Below are positions 22,860-33,698 of a stretch of DNA of 64,000 nt, in pieces. The stretch's first letter is position 1; the number at the start of each line of letters is the position of its first letter. The DNA lies in assembly GCA_021234155.1 (NCBI GenBank), contig JAJEKV010000034.1:6554028-6618027 (forward strand), read 5' to 3'. Position numbers and translations under genes: made by a program. The notes under the pieces were generated by a model. It searched no databases, was not told the origin of the DNA, and saw only the letters and a list, made by a program, of their open reading frames with translations. Source of the stretch: Isoetes taiwanensis (taxonomy: Eukaryota > Streptophyta > Lycopodiopsida > Isoetales > Isoetaceae).

Positions 22860-24015
22860 CGCTCTCTCCAGAAAGACAACTTCTGCATAAACAACAATTC
22901 CTTCGCGAAGTACGAGATTATACGATGGTTGCTGGCCATCTCTATAAATGTGGCAAAGACAATGTGCTCCGACGATGTGTTCTTCCTCACGAAGTCCCTG
23001 ATCTAGTCAAACAAGCCCACGAAGGACTTGGCAGTGGTCATTTCAGCGGAGACAACACAGCAAGGAAACTCCTCGCTTGCTGGGTATTCTGGCCCCACGC
23101 TTTTCAAAGATGCTCACAAATACACTTGCGTGTGATGTTTGTCAGAGGCTTGGTAGACCCACGGCCCGTGACGCTCTGCCGCTCACGCCAATAGCCACGC
23201 CTCTCCCCTTTGCCAAATGGGGTATGGATTTTGTTGGTCCCATGGACCCACCTGCAATCAACACTAGGGCACGCTACATTCTAGTCTTCACGGACTATGC
23301 AACCAAATGGGCTGAAGCGTGTGCTCTACCTGACAACACGGCTGCTAGTACAGCTAAGGTTCTCTACAAGAACATCATCACGCGATTTGGATGTCCCTTA
23401 GAATTAGTTAGTGATCGTGGAGTTCATTTCATCAATCACACTATTGCTGAACTCACTAACTATCTGCACATTCATCACAGAAAAAGCACGCCTTACTATC
23501 CCGTGGTAATGGCTTGTTTTTGAAAGCACAAACAAGGTGCTTATCCACATTCGAAGAAGATTTGTGATCCTACAAGAAAAGATTGGCAAGATAAGTTACC
23601 TACTGTTTTATGGGCTTACAATACAACATACAAAGTAGCAACTGGTCAAACACCTTTTCGACTTGTGTATGGCCAAGAGGCTCTTATGCCTTTTGAGTTC
23701 ATTTTACCCTCACTCAAATTTCAGTTAGCAACAGAACATAATCCATCAGCAGCTTTGCAAGAACGAGTTTATCAACTGGAACAACTGGATGAACTTCGAA
23801 GAGATGCTTTTCTTAGACTTCAACAAGGCAAACAACTACAAAAACAATGGCATGACAAACACATCAAAAACAAAACTTTTCAAATTGGCGACTTAGTTCT
23901 TCTTTACGACTCGAGATATCAACAACATCCTGGCAAACTCAAGCTCGGATGTATTTTGGGACCATACAAAATTTCGAGATACCACATCACGGAGTTTTAC
24001 AATTACAAGAATTGA
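22860..24015 (+). pseudogene. Integrase of the nested element
   Basis: A zinc-binding remnant (ARKLLACWVFWP, then ACDVCQRLGRP) is followed by the catalytic core: WGMDFVGPM, DYATKWAEA, LVSDRGVHF and, after a 3-base insertion plus shift near 23520, ESTNKVLIHI with the Glu. The C-terminal part reads YGQEALMPFEF and ends with the GPY module LGPYKI. There is no chromodomain after it, unlike the host element. Confidence 0.8.
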
Positions 24016-24911
24016 ATGGCACTCCATTTCCTACATTAGTCAATGGATTTCGACTCAAGAAATTTCAAACCCCTAGCTGGCAAAGACATCCTTAGCTCAA
24101 GAACAAAATTTACAACAAGATACCACTTGTACAAATTTATGAGAAACACTTTTCTATTATGTACAAAATTGTTCGAAGGCTACAATTATTTGTGGGATTT
24201 TTCACCCGAGCAGTCCTAAACTAAACAAAAATTGGGAAAACCCTATCATCTTTGCTACTCGCCCTTTACTGCAGGGGGCACTCCACTCGGAGGATGCGGA
24301 AGCCCCATACTGCGACCACTCGGCTGAGCGATCACCTCCCGGCGTCGAGTTTATCTCGGGTTGGCGGCGGTGCCTCCAACCAAGGATCCATAGGGATCCG
24401 GCGATTCCCTGAGCGCCCTGGTCGGCGTCGTCCATCTTGCATGTAATCGGTCGCGGAAGCTCACGGACCGCTGTTATCGAGTTCTCCATCTTCACGAATT
24501 TTGGTTCTTCTCGGCGAACCCAACTTCCAATTTATAGGCCGAATCCCAACCCTAGCGGTATTTGTTCACGGCGGGTCACCTCACAGATATTCGTAATCAT
24601 TCCCCAGCGATATTTTTTGTACACGCAAACTTTTGACTCCTCTTTTTAATATTCGACAAGCGCCCGGTGATTAATACCGTCCGCCATTAAAGTTTTATTC
24701 TCCGCCGGGGAACTCTCACGCATCTTGGTGCGAAGGCGTGTCTCTTGAGATTCTCAATCGTCCACGATCTTTTCGACACGTGTCTCCCACGACTCAAAAA
24801 AAAAAAAAAAAAAAAAAAAAAACCCTTCCCAACCGTCACTTCCACTCCTCACTTTTCACTCATACTCCCTCCGTCCTTCCGGCTCCATTACTCCGTGACC
24901 TCGACCTTCAA
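24016..24911. other. Region downstream of pol in the nested element, with a 27-base A tract
   Basis: No domain is recognised. A run of 27 A residues (24796-24822) lies about 90 bp before the next ATG (24912). The run could be a slipped polypurine/A tract or the poly(A) end of something inserted earlier. Confidence 0.4.
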
Positions 24912-27900
24912 GATGGCTTCTACCTCCAAGAACTCAACACTCAACGCGGCGCACCAATGGATCAGCGCAATTCGAAAATATCAAGTTCGTTTCTTCATCG
25001 CACCAGCTCCCACATCACGGCATCACCTATAACCTCTGGTGAGTTCCGGATTGTTTCATTTTTACCTTGGGAACTCCGGCTCCCAACAAGAACAAATTCT
25101 GACAATTTGTGGCTAACATGGTGAAGGCAGAAGATGGATATGCCTCCCAAGTCGATGGAAACCCTATACTCCTAAACCCTCAAACCATAGCCTCTGCCTT
25201 TTCTCTACCCAATCCGCCCAATGCCTTGTCTTACCTTGACATTGGTAAATATGATATTTCAAATTACGCTCTATTCCTTATAATGCTGCACAAACCAAGC
25301 TGTCCACCTTTCCAAAGCAACATGATGCCTTTACCAAGTTTCTTTGGAGGAAATTTTTGGGTTACTCCATGAAGAATACCTCTATTAACGATGTTTTCTA
25401 CCATCTGTACTATATCCTCACCAACACCACTGAAACAATCAATTGGACTCAACTCACGTATCGAGGAGATTTCCAGCGGGGAACTTGGCCGGATTTCGAG
25501 AAAAAATCCTAACTCTTCCTCGGACTTTGCCCCATGGGAGCCCACTTCGGGCTTTCATTAATCATCGGACCCCCCAGCGCCATCATGCCCCTTCTCCACC
25601 AAGCCAACATCGACCTTATTGATGCTTTGAAAGGTCTTCAACCAAACTCTCCTCCTTCAAAGACTGGTCAATCTCGACCAACTCGCATCGAGGAAATATT
25701 TCACAACCACCGTCTCCACCTCCTGTAAATTCCAATTCTCTAAAACCTATTCCTTACCTTTGATAACCAACCACCCGGAACAACCACCCGTTAACCTTGT
25801 GCAACAATTCCACTTTCGGACTCAGCGGCACCGGCCAAAAACAGACGGCAGAAAGCAAGCACAACAAAACTCCCATTGATCTCACGAGTACTCACAAGGA
25901 CACTCACAGCAATGACCAAGGATCTATAAACAAGGGTGACAGATCAAAGCCATCCCATCCACCTCCTCACACCGTGGATACCTCTGATGGAAGCTGTCCT
26001 CACCGCCTTGATGCCCTCCGTGATCATCACCGAACTTCATAGCAGCCACCGGGGCCGCGACCGCAGTCCGTGGACCAACTCAAGCGAAGTCATCATCAAT
26101 GAAGACCGATTTGGGCTGGATTGTGAGGCGAGAGAAGAAGCCTTGCACAATCAATTCATGATCCATCGAGAAACCCTTCATCAATCCCGGCAAATTGTCA
26201 AGGAACTCAAGGAGTCCCTCAAACAAAAGCGACACCAAGTACACCGATCTTGAGACACGCTACAACAATCTGGTGCGTCACGAATAATGCTACTCGACCG
26301 AGAAACGACACGCCGTGCAGCCAACTTGATACTTGAGTCAAGGTCACGACTTTCGAAACCACCTTGCGAGAATAAGGATGCTCACATCGCATCTCTCCAA
26401 GGCAAGTTAGACCAGCTCCGGCAACACAGCTGCAGATGCTCTTGAAATAGTTTGCACTCAAAGCAGGACTTGCAAGCCACTCCGAGCTTCAAGCTCCTCG
26501 ATTCCCAACTTCTCCAGGCAAGTCCGACACCTCACCGCCAAAGTCACGGGCTGCGGACCGGTCTCTCAGAGCAACAAGATATCATTGCGGATTACAAGAT
26601 ACGCTTTTCAGATGGCGAAGGGGCGGCCAGATGATGCGAAGAAAAGCGAGAACAAACCTATCAGCTTTATACGCTATTCCTGGACTATCCGAAGCCAGCC
26701 AGTTACCATGACTATGTGCAAGCAAGGAAAAACACTTTTCTTTTATTCTGGCTGAGAAACAAGGGTGATACCACAAGTCCCCTGACTGTAGCTGATATCG
26801 AACGACAATGGCCCTTCATGTCTGTCCATGAACGAGGCACACTTTGTGCTCTCGTCAATTTTGATATCCTACAGGTTGCAGATCTCGACCATTTCGCTCT
26901 CAGCACCATAGCCCCCCTGGCTTATGTCATGCACGACTTCTACCTGGCACATGTTACTCAGGCTCATCTGGATAAACGCACTGAGAACTTTAAAGGAGAT
27001 ACACAGCGGCAGGTTCTTTTGACCAAGAAGAACAAGTACCTCCAAGACACAAAATTTACAAAATTTGTTACCTCGGAATACATGCCTCTTCTCTGAGAAA
27101 GAAGTGGAGCTATGGCTAGCTGAACTTGGCGCGCTCCTTGGACACTATACAACTCGAACAAGAACTTGACCTTGCACGCAGTTGTTCTTACAACATTATG
27201 CTTCCTTGCCTGATGCACTGCGGAGCTGAAAGCGAGCGTCCTCCACGATGAGTGGGACCACAGACTGTGGACGAGCACATGTACATTCCAGTGCATGGGA
27301 GACAGTTACCAAACAGCTACCTGAGAAGATATTATTGGAATTCCAAGAACAGATGCAGGATGACCGGCACCAACCCCCCAAACAACCGAGTACACTAGCA
27401 AGCTTTGGATGCCCACCTCTGATCAAGGTCAATTCCCGGCATGGAGACAAGAATTACGGACTCACTGAAGTCAAAGAACATGCAGATTGGACACCCACGG
27501 CAATTTGCGTGAGACAAGCGTTGGGACCCACGCTTCATCGCATGGCGCCAAATGGCGTGAGGATGAAACTTTGGACAACACCAACAACCGGATATACATG
27601 CCCAATGCGTGTTAGGTGGAAGGCGCCCGAATGCAATTTCTGGTCTTGTAACCTTCCTTGCCAAGGCCAAAACTTCAGCTGATCCATACGTATTTCGGCA
27701 AGCGAATTGCATGCGGCACTCATGACCATACTCAGTATGCGAGAAGCGCAAGTGCGGATCCATTTTGCAACCCCAATGCAAATCTTTGGAAAGTTCGGGT
27801 TGGACCTTGTCTTATACATGGAGATCACAAATCTTCCATCGAGATCCACGCCACTTATTTGGAGAACATGATTTCTGAAGGCTTTCTCATAGGAGCGGCC

Positions 27901-27960
27901 GAATGTTTGGCATCCGGGACTCAAGCAAATGCGAAAAGAGGCGAACAACACTTTCGGTGA
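24912..27960 (+). pseudogene. Extra 3' ORF region of the nested element
   Basis: Several plus-strand pieces in shifting frames look coding: MASTSKNSTLNAAHQWI (24912), YASQVDGNPILLNPQTI (from about 25130), KNTSINDVFYHLYYILTNT (near 25372), IGPPSAIMPLLHQANIDLI (from 25567) and a 126-codon piece at 26716-27096 with VADIERQWPFMSVHERG. They lie between integrase and the 3' LTR, where Athila-type elements carry an env-like ORF and where other plant Ty3/gypsy elements sometimes carry extra ORFs. I see no membrane segment or known domain, so the function is unknown. Confidence 0.45.
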
Positions 27961-28075
27961 ATACTGATGGTGAGCCTCCCTCATCTCTATGTTCAAGATC
28001 GTAAAGAGGAGCGAGGATTCCCACCCCGGAATTCATGCCCCTTTTCTAGCCAATAAGTGTAGTTTGGTAGGGGAG

Positions 28076-28685
28076 TGTTAGCCCCGTGCTGGCGGACCTG
28101 CGGGTCTATACTTGCTGCATGAGGGCGAGGCCCCACCGCCACGGTGTCCAAGAAGAGGAATCCACAAGGCGCCCACGGCGGGTCAAAGCTCCTCCAAGAA
28201 GCGAAGACCCAAAGGTAGGACCCACGGCGGGCCACTACTTGTCTGTAGCACGGCGGCGGCGGGCCAGCTCTGATTCTGCTCGAGTGCCCAAGTAGTGGAG
28301 CACGCGTTGTCATGATGAGGATCAGATTCAGGCCCGTAGGCCACTCGTGTTCTATATATTGTAGCATTTTTGCTCCTTCAAAAAAAGGGTTCAGAGTGTT
28401 CTTTTGTGTCACTCTGAGCGAGACATCTTTCGTGCTTTTGTTATGCGCTCTTTTGAGCCTTCATTATACACTTGTTTTGATCAATGGATTGCCGTGTTCT
28501 CCACAAGTGTCTTTGTGTGTTTCATTGTGTATTGCCATTCTTTGTTTTATCCGAGTTTTTCTTGTTCTTTCCTCTCATTAGCAAAAATCCAGCGTGACAA
28601 GAGTGTCTCGGGATTTGCCTGCCCGGACTTCCGCGGATCTCACGGAGATACGTCCCTCGAGCGATCCGAGGCAGGACCCCAAACA
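28076..28685 (+). repeat. 3' LTR of the nested element
   Basis: 610 bp, preceded by the purine run GGTAGGGGAG and followed by the AGAAG target duplication. Confidence 0.9.
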
Positions 28686-28690
28686 AGAAG

Positions 28691-29150
28691 ATTGGCAATC
28701 CCTTCAGGCAAGGTATCAACTACTTGCTTCGCTTGGCATCTGACTCAATGGAGGCAAGTCTAATAATGCAAAGCAACTTATCTTTACGTATAGCCTTATC
28801 TAACTGCCTGATGGTGATAGACTACATAATGGGGTTTAAGGAGTCACCTTTTATAGTTACTCGGGCTCCGTTAGCGGCGTCGAAGGTAACTTCCCGTTTC
28901 TCGCAGTCTATATTGGCTTTCGCAGATGCCAAGAATTCCATACCAACAATCAGATCATATTTGCCAATATCCATTATCTCGGCACCCAAGGCAACTGGTG
29001 CACCTGGCAACTGCATCTTAAGGTTAATGCGACGGCCATGAGTGTGTCTGATCTTACCACTGGCCAAAGTGACAGGCTTCGGTCGGGATCTCAAAGTTTC
29101 AAGCCGCAATACCTGGGCCATTCTAGGAGAAGCAAAATTATGTGTGCTGA
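28691..29150 (-). pseudogene. Aspartic protease region of the chromovirus
   Basis: The part of pol upstream of the nested insertion. It reads VDSKPFIILMDQHT, shifts frame, and goes on as THNFASPRMAQVL, then DIGKYDLIVGMEFLA and CEKREVTFDAANGARV. That is the Ty3 protease pattern (D-S-G-x-T-H-N-F, then the hydrophobic GMxFL block). The S-G of the active site is lost by a small deletion near 29145. Confidence 0.75.
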
Positions 29151-30456
29151 TCCATCAGAATTATAAAAGGTTTGCTGTCTACTTGACCTATGGTGGAAAT
29201 AACGACAGGCTGACTTTCAGCATTGCCGATTTCAATGGCTGCAAGGATATGAGACTCACCGTGAATGTATTCGGGAGCCTCCTCCTCGACAGGTAGTGTT
29301 GACTCGAGATGGTCCCAGTCGAGGTCGGCCATGGCCAGCTGTGCAGTCTGTGTGACATAAGGGCAGTTCTGCATGAAGTGCCCGGGCCGCATACACCTGT
29401 AACATGCCTTATCATGGCGGAGCTGTTCTCGAGCCTCTTTGGGAATAGACTGTAAGAGGTTCCGAACTTCCTTACCGATATTGTTCGGTTTGTCGGACAT
29501 GTTGAAGGTGACTTTCTTTTTCTGGCGGCCGTAAGAGTTCTGCTGAGAGGGCCCCGGACTTGGCGAATGGGGTTTGTAAGGTATGGAAAGGTGTGGCTGC
29601 GAGTAAGGGGTAGGATGCGGGTACTGGTTTCTTGGGGTGTGTCCTCCTCGAGGCTCAATGCCTTAGCCTCAGCCTCTATAACTAATTTCGGGTCTATGGC
29701 CTTCACCATTCGTTTAATTGATGGGGCCAACCCTTCAATATAGCCCTCCACTGCCCTCTTTTCATTCATTCCTGGTACATACAGCCTCAAGCGCATGAAT
29801 TCATCGGTGTAGGCTTGAACTGTCATACCCTTCTGCTCTAACCTATAAAAGGTCTGGATTTGTTGGCATTTGTGCGCACGAGGCACATAATGCGACTGAA
29901 AAGCTTTGGAAAACTTTCGGAATTTGCATCTGCTTCGATCCAGATGCTTGGCTCTAGCATAGCCCTTCCACCAAATACGGGCAGCTCCTGTAAGGTTTGT
30001 GGTGGCAACCTTTCCTGTATCCTTTTCTGTCATGCCATAGGATTTCCCAAACTCCTTCATCTCGTCCAACCAGGACTCTGCATTCAGTCCGCCCCTAGAT
30101 TTCCCATCAAACTGGGCCAGTTTCCTATTCTTCCATATACTAGTTATGGCCGTATCAACCGTCTTACGGTACTCCTTGTCCCGGCGCTTTGCATGGTCAC
30201 CGGATGATATAGACGACTCAGAGGACACAGAAGTGGCTGATTGTGAGGAGGTGGCACTACCCCTTGAGGAACTTCGATGGCGTTTGGAACGGTGCTTCCC
30301 TTGTGCAGGCACGGGGCTTGGTTCGGGTGCAAGTGGCTGCTGTGGTGGTGGACTTGGCGGCAACGGAGGTAGCTCCGACCCATCCATCTGTACATGGTGC
30401 GGTGGGTTGGCATTCAACACATAAGTTTGTAACTCGACTAATTGCCTCTTCATCAA
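29138..30456 (-). pseudogene. Gag of the chromovirus, one frameshift
   Basis: The long frame (30456 to about 29560) has a Pro-rich and Ser/Arg-rich start followed by the retrotransposon gag domain: LAQFDGKSRGGLNAESWL, ATTNLTGAARIWWKGYA, FSKAFQSHYVP, YTDEFMRLRLYVPGMNEK. A frameshift near 29560 moves the C-terminus to the frame with KEVRNLLQSIPKEAREQL and the zinc knuckle CYRCMRPGHFMQNC (CX2CX4HX4C). This is the structural protein that packages the element RNA. It lies downstream of four extra ORFs, not directly after the leader. Confidence 0.9.
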
Positions 30457-30872
30457 CAGGAGTTCCTGCTCAGGTGTTAGTCTACTGGCATTCGAGGGCG
30501 TCTGCCAGGCGGCGTTGCATGCACCGTCTATATTGAGTATAAAAAGGTATAAGCAGAATTATAGTGGCATCAAGTCTCACCAAGAATATCATTCCGGATA
30601 GTATTGAGAGAAAGTACATGAAAGAGTACCATAGCAAAGATCTTTATTACAAGTGAGAACAGTGTTACATCAGAGTTTAGTACATTGGTAGTGACAAAAC
30701 TTAAAGGGATACGATACAAAGACAGGTATTATACATTGGACATGTTTCAACTCACACATGACATAAAAAAAACAAACTGAGGGAACCGGGCCTAGGGGTT
30801 CGCACATGGGTACAAGATAGAGTAGCGAACACTTTCACGTACAGCCCTGACTAGCTTGTAACGCGCCCAGGT
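30457..30872. other. Spacer between ORF-D and gag in the chromovirus
   Basis: AT-rich, about 415 bp, with no open frame of note on the element's strand. Possibly an internal leader for gag expression. Confidence 0.4.
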
Positions 30873-31250
30873 CTAGACGATAATAGGTTGGTAGTCTAGC
30901 GTTGGGCTAATAATAAGGAGATTAAAGAGCCTCCTTAGTGCATAGAAAATCTGCCACAGGTGATCGTTGGCATCCTCAAAAGCTTCTTGCCTTGTCATGT
31001 CCCAATAGTCCCATGTTCGACGAAGAGTCTGCTGCAGATCCGCATAAGCACGTTCACGGAGAATGTTGATGATTTCCAATCCCTTAGCTGGATCATAAGG
31101 CTCTCCCTCTTCTGCAGGGTCCCGCACCTCGTAATCATCACCATCCCGCTCAGGGTACTCCCCGTACCGTTGGCCATAATCCTATTCTGGATCGTCCCTT
31201 CGGATCTCATTTGTGATCCTTTCCTCAAACTCAACGAGGTCATACTCTGC
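30873..31250 (-). pseudogene. ORF-D of the chromovirus, small acidic ORF before gag
   Basis: The minus-strand frame reads YDLVEFEERITNEIRRDD, a TAG, then DYGQRYGEYPERDGDDYE and LEIINILRERAYADLQQTL, RRTWDYWDMTRQEAFEDAN, stop at 30873. Without the TAG it is about 125 codons, acidic first and then helical. It could be a displaced N-terminal part of gag or a separate accessory protein. No homology recognised. Confidence 0.5.
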
Positions 31251-31465
31251 AAAACGGCAAGAATGAGTATACAATGGGGAACAATTTCTTAGACTTGAAA
31301 CTCGAATAGATACAAGGAAGTATCATGGATAAGACTAATTTAATTGTATTCATTGATATGATAATCATAATTCAGAAGAAAGGCACATCCATTATAGAAT
31401 GGCTAATGAATTGCCAGGTCAAAATTTTACAACTATACACAATACAAAATGCGTAATACAATTGT

Positions 31466-32854
31466 TTAAGAGCTAGGTCCCCTCTCTTCATCCATAGGCC
31501 GAGGAGGTGGTGGCGGCGGTCGATGTCGTAACAAAGTCACCCCTGGGTCTACGGTGGAAGCTGCAATGGAGGCAACCTCTGGTGGATAGGCAACAGCCAA
31601 TGGAGCCCCCGTAAGGAGTTTCATACTCATCCAGGGTGCAATATCATGCCCCAAGGCCGTCAAGGCAAGATCCCGTCGTACGAGTACGTAAGTAAGCGTA
31701 CGATAGGGAAGCTTCTTGTGCCCTGCCAATGTGGAAAGAGCACGAAGGGTCCACCATGAAGCCTCGGCCTCTGGCTCTAAGTCCCGGGCTACAAAAAAAA
31801 CTTGCCCCTGCCGAAAAGCTGATAGGAAGAAGCGAGTAAGGTGATTCCCCAGTAGCTTCCCTTGCGGGGTCTCCAACGTGGCAACTTCCTTATCCAAGTC
31901 CATAGGGACTTCTTCTTCCTTGAGTTCCTGCTGCTCTTCCTTCAAATGGCCAGGATTATGGTATAAATCTTCTCCCTCCTCATCCGAACCGGAGGGAACT
32001 TCGACCATGTTAATATTTGGGACATGAGGCCCCATAGCTGTAAAAGCATCCGGCGAGGGCTGAGATGGCGGATCCTGCATCACGAGTTCCCGAAGCCGTA
32101 GCAAGGTTTCGGCCGACTCTATGGTCTCCTGGTGGAATTGGAGCAGCTGCTGCACCTCCTGGGGCAGATCAATAGGAGCGAAGTCGATGAAGTCATCCAT
32201 ACAGTACTCTGCTAACTCATAGAGTACATGGTCCTTGCACCGGCGCTTAAACCCGGCCACCATGTGATAGGTCCAGATGATATCATCCAAGAGAAGATAT
32301 TCTTGCCCTTGGTGATACACAACTGGAAGGGCGTCTAGCCCTGACAAGCGTGCAGCTTGTTCCCGACGTGGTGGCATCTCCTCTGCCAACTGCTTCCAAC
32401 GGGTGAAGTCACCCATGCCTATATGCTCATCGTCTTCCTCCGGAAGTTTGCCTTTCTCTACTGGCAATGTCTCATCCTCAACGTACTGATCCATGAGGAT
32501 GGCTAGGGCAAAGGCAACTTCAAGACATTGTCGCCCCTGGTGCTGCACAACTGGCAGGTGCTTGCCCCATCTAAGCTTACCCTTTAGCACATCATATGCG
32601 TGGGTGTCACCTCCTAGCATATCCCGAACTACCTCCCATTCTAGATACAACTGGGGAGGTTCCCCAAGAGGAATACACAGAGGAAGCATCTCCTCTGTAT
32701 AAAACTCTAGGAATCCGGCATAATCTGGGTGCCGCTGCATATTAGTGATGAGATCAAGGCGCTGACAGAGAAAGGGCCGTAACAGGTCGAAGGGCACTTG
32801 CGGATCCCAGTGCTCTCCATCCTGGTACCATGCAAGTAGGTCGGTGGCAGCCAT
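31466..32854 (-). CDS. ORF-C of the chromovirus, unknown 462-residue protein
   Basis: An intact ORF on the element's strand (open from 32899). I prefer the ATG at 32854 (MAATDLLAWYQDGEHW) because the 15 codons before it are low-complexity. Counting from the upstream ATG at 32899, two related blocks occur at residues 115-122 (LPVVQHQG) and 191-198 (LPVVYHQG), suggesting an internal duplication. A strongly acidic stretch follows at about 303-338 (SDEEGEDL, KEEQQELKEEE), and a run of six prolines lies near the C-terminus. I recognise no domain. The acidic stretch recalls histone chaperones, which is notable next to an H3 ORF, but that is only a compositional resemblance. It is the only long uninterrupted ORF left in this element. 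Confidence 0.65.
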   Translation of the reverse strand: MAATDLLAWYQDGEHWDPQVPFDLLRPFLCQRLDLITNMQRHPDYAGFLEFYTEEMLPLCIPLGEPPQLYLEWEVVRDMLGGDTHAYDVLKGKLRWGKHLPVVQHQGRQCLEVAFALAILMDQYVEDETLPVEKGKLPEEDDEHIGMGDFTRWKQLAEEMPPRREQAARLSGLDALPVVYHQGQEYLLLDDIIWTYHMVAGFKRRCKDHVLYELAEYCMDDFIDFAPIDLPQEVQQLLQFHQETIESAETLLRLRELVMQDPPSQPSPDAFTAMGPHVPNINMVEVPSGSDEEGEDLYHNPGHLKEEQQELKEEEVPMDLDKEVATLETPQGKLLGNHLTRFFLSAFRQGQVFFVARDLEPEAEASWWTLRALSTLAGHKKLPYRTLTYVLVRRDLALTALGHDIAPWMSMKLLTGAPLAVAYPPEVASIAASTVDPGVTLLRHRPPPPPPRPMDEERGPSS

Positions 32855-32899
32855 GGGCGCTGGAGGGGAGGAGGAAGGAAGAGAAACAGATATGAACAA

Positions 32900-33041
32900 A
32901 TGAAATGAACTTTGAAGATCCTTTTTATCCCTTTTATTTATGCTGAAGTCAGCATTTTCGTACTCAATACAAAATAAAAAGTAAATTTTTATTTAATATA
33001 TAAAAAAAATATTTACAATGCGAATATCCTGCAAAAATTTG
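32900..33041. other. AT-rich spacer between the H3-like ORF and ORF-C
   Basis: About 140 bp with long A/T runs on both strands. It might hold a promoter or an internal start for ORF-C; nothing specific is seen. Confidence 0.35.
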
Positions 33042-33698
33042 CTAAGGACGCTCTCCCCGAATCCTGCGGGCGAGGGCTAAATCCTTTGGCATTATGGTGA
33101 CCCTCTTTGCGTGGATAGCGCAAAGATTGGCATCACCAAAGAGTGCCACCAGGTAGGCTTCCACAGCCTCTTGCAGCGCTAGGATAGCAAAAGTCTAGAA
33201 GCGGAGGTCGGTTTTAAACTCTTGGGCGATCTCCCGAACCAACCTTTGGAAGGGGAGCTTCCATATCAGAAGTTGCGTGGACTTCTGAAACTTACGGATC
33301 TCCCGTAAGGCCACGGTACTAGGTCTATACCGGTGGGGCTTCCTTTGTGGAGCAGGGTTAGGGGGCGGCCCTTTGTGCCCCGGGATCGTCTTGGCCCCTA
33401 CAACTGGACGGGGCCGAGAGGCATCCACCCGCTCCTGTCTTCGGCTACAACTGGCGTTCTTCCCAAAGGCTCCGACAGTCTTCAACTTTTCCTTGTACTG
33501 GCTGCCGGACTTTCGGGCTACGGATTTCCTCCAGTGCTTAACGGTCGTATGCTCCGTTTGGTTTGGGCCCTGCCCACTCCCTGATCCCCCATCGCCCTGC
33601 TGATCCAGCTGCTCTTGCCGGGCCTTCTCCTCCCTTTTGGATCCTTTCCTGCTCCTCCTTGTACTCCCGAGCTCTCCTGAGGCCTTCTTCAATCTCAT
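33042..33698 (-). pseudogene. Histone H3 variant encoded by the chromovirus, with one nonsense codon
   Basis: The C-terminal 99 codons (33341-33045) align without a gap to H3 residues 37-135: [32 protein letters not shown], then after TAG at 33195-33197 (Gln85 in H3) [32 protein letters not shown] and ARRIRGERP with its stop. By hand count 82 of 99 positions match canonical H3. Tyr41 and Leu90 fit plant H3.3 rather than H3.1 (Phe41, Ala90). Cys110, His113 and Lys122 are kept; Arg63 is Trp. The upstream tail, about 119 codons in this frame, is basic and unlike the H3 tail, but contains [11 protein letters not shown], so an ARKS motif as around H3 Lys9 and Lys27. No introns. Not CENH3: loop 1 has no insertion. 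Confidence 0.92.

Larger units (their letters stand above)
17618..28685 (+). mobile_element. Nested non-chromoviral Ty3/gypsy retrotransposon (Tat/Athila-like)
   Basis: LTRs 17618-18224 and 28076-28685, both TG...CA, with a 5-bp duplication AGAAG (17613-17617 and 28686-28690). Plus-strand order is gag with zinc knuckles, protease, RT, RNase H, integrase without a chromodomain, then about 3.5 kb of further short ORFs before the 3' LTR. A primer site resembling the TGGCGC(C)GTTGC type follows the 5' LTR, and the purine run GGTAGGGGAG precedes the 3' LTR. That primer type, the missing chromodomain and the long 3' region suggest the Tat/Athila branch. Almost every domain is split by one-base indels. 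Confidence 0.9.

Noticed and set aside
33042-33341. Centromeric H3 (CENH3) as the identity of the histone ORF
   Set aside because: CENH3 has a longer loop 1 and many changes in the fold. This sequence aligns gap-free with canonical H3 and keeps [12 protein letters not shown] and the RRIRGER end.
33042-33698. A host histone gene that happens to be cut by the retrotransposon
   Set aside because: It lies well inside the LTRs, on the element's strand, between primer site and gag, with no target duplication around it; the only insertions seen have their own flanking duplications.
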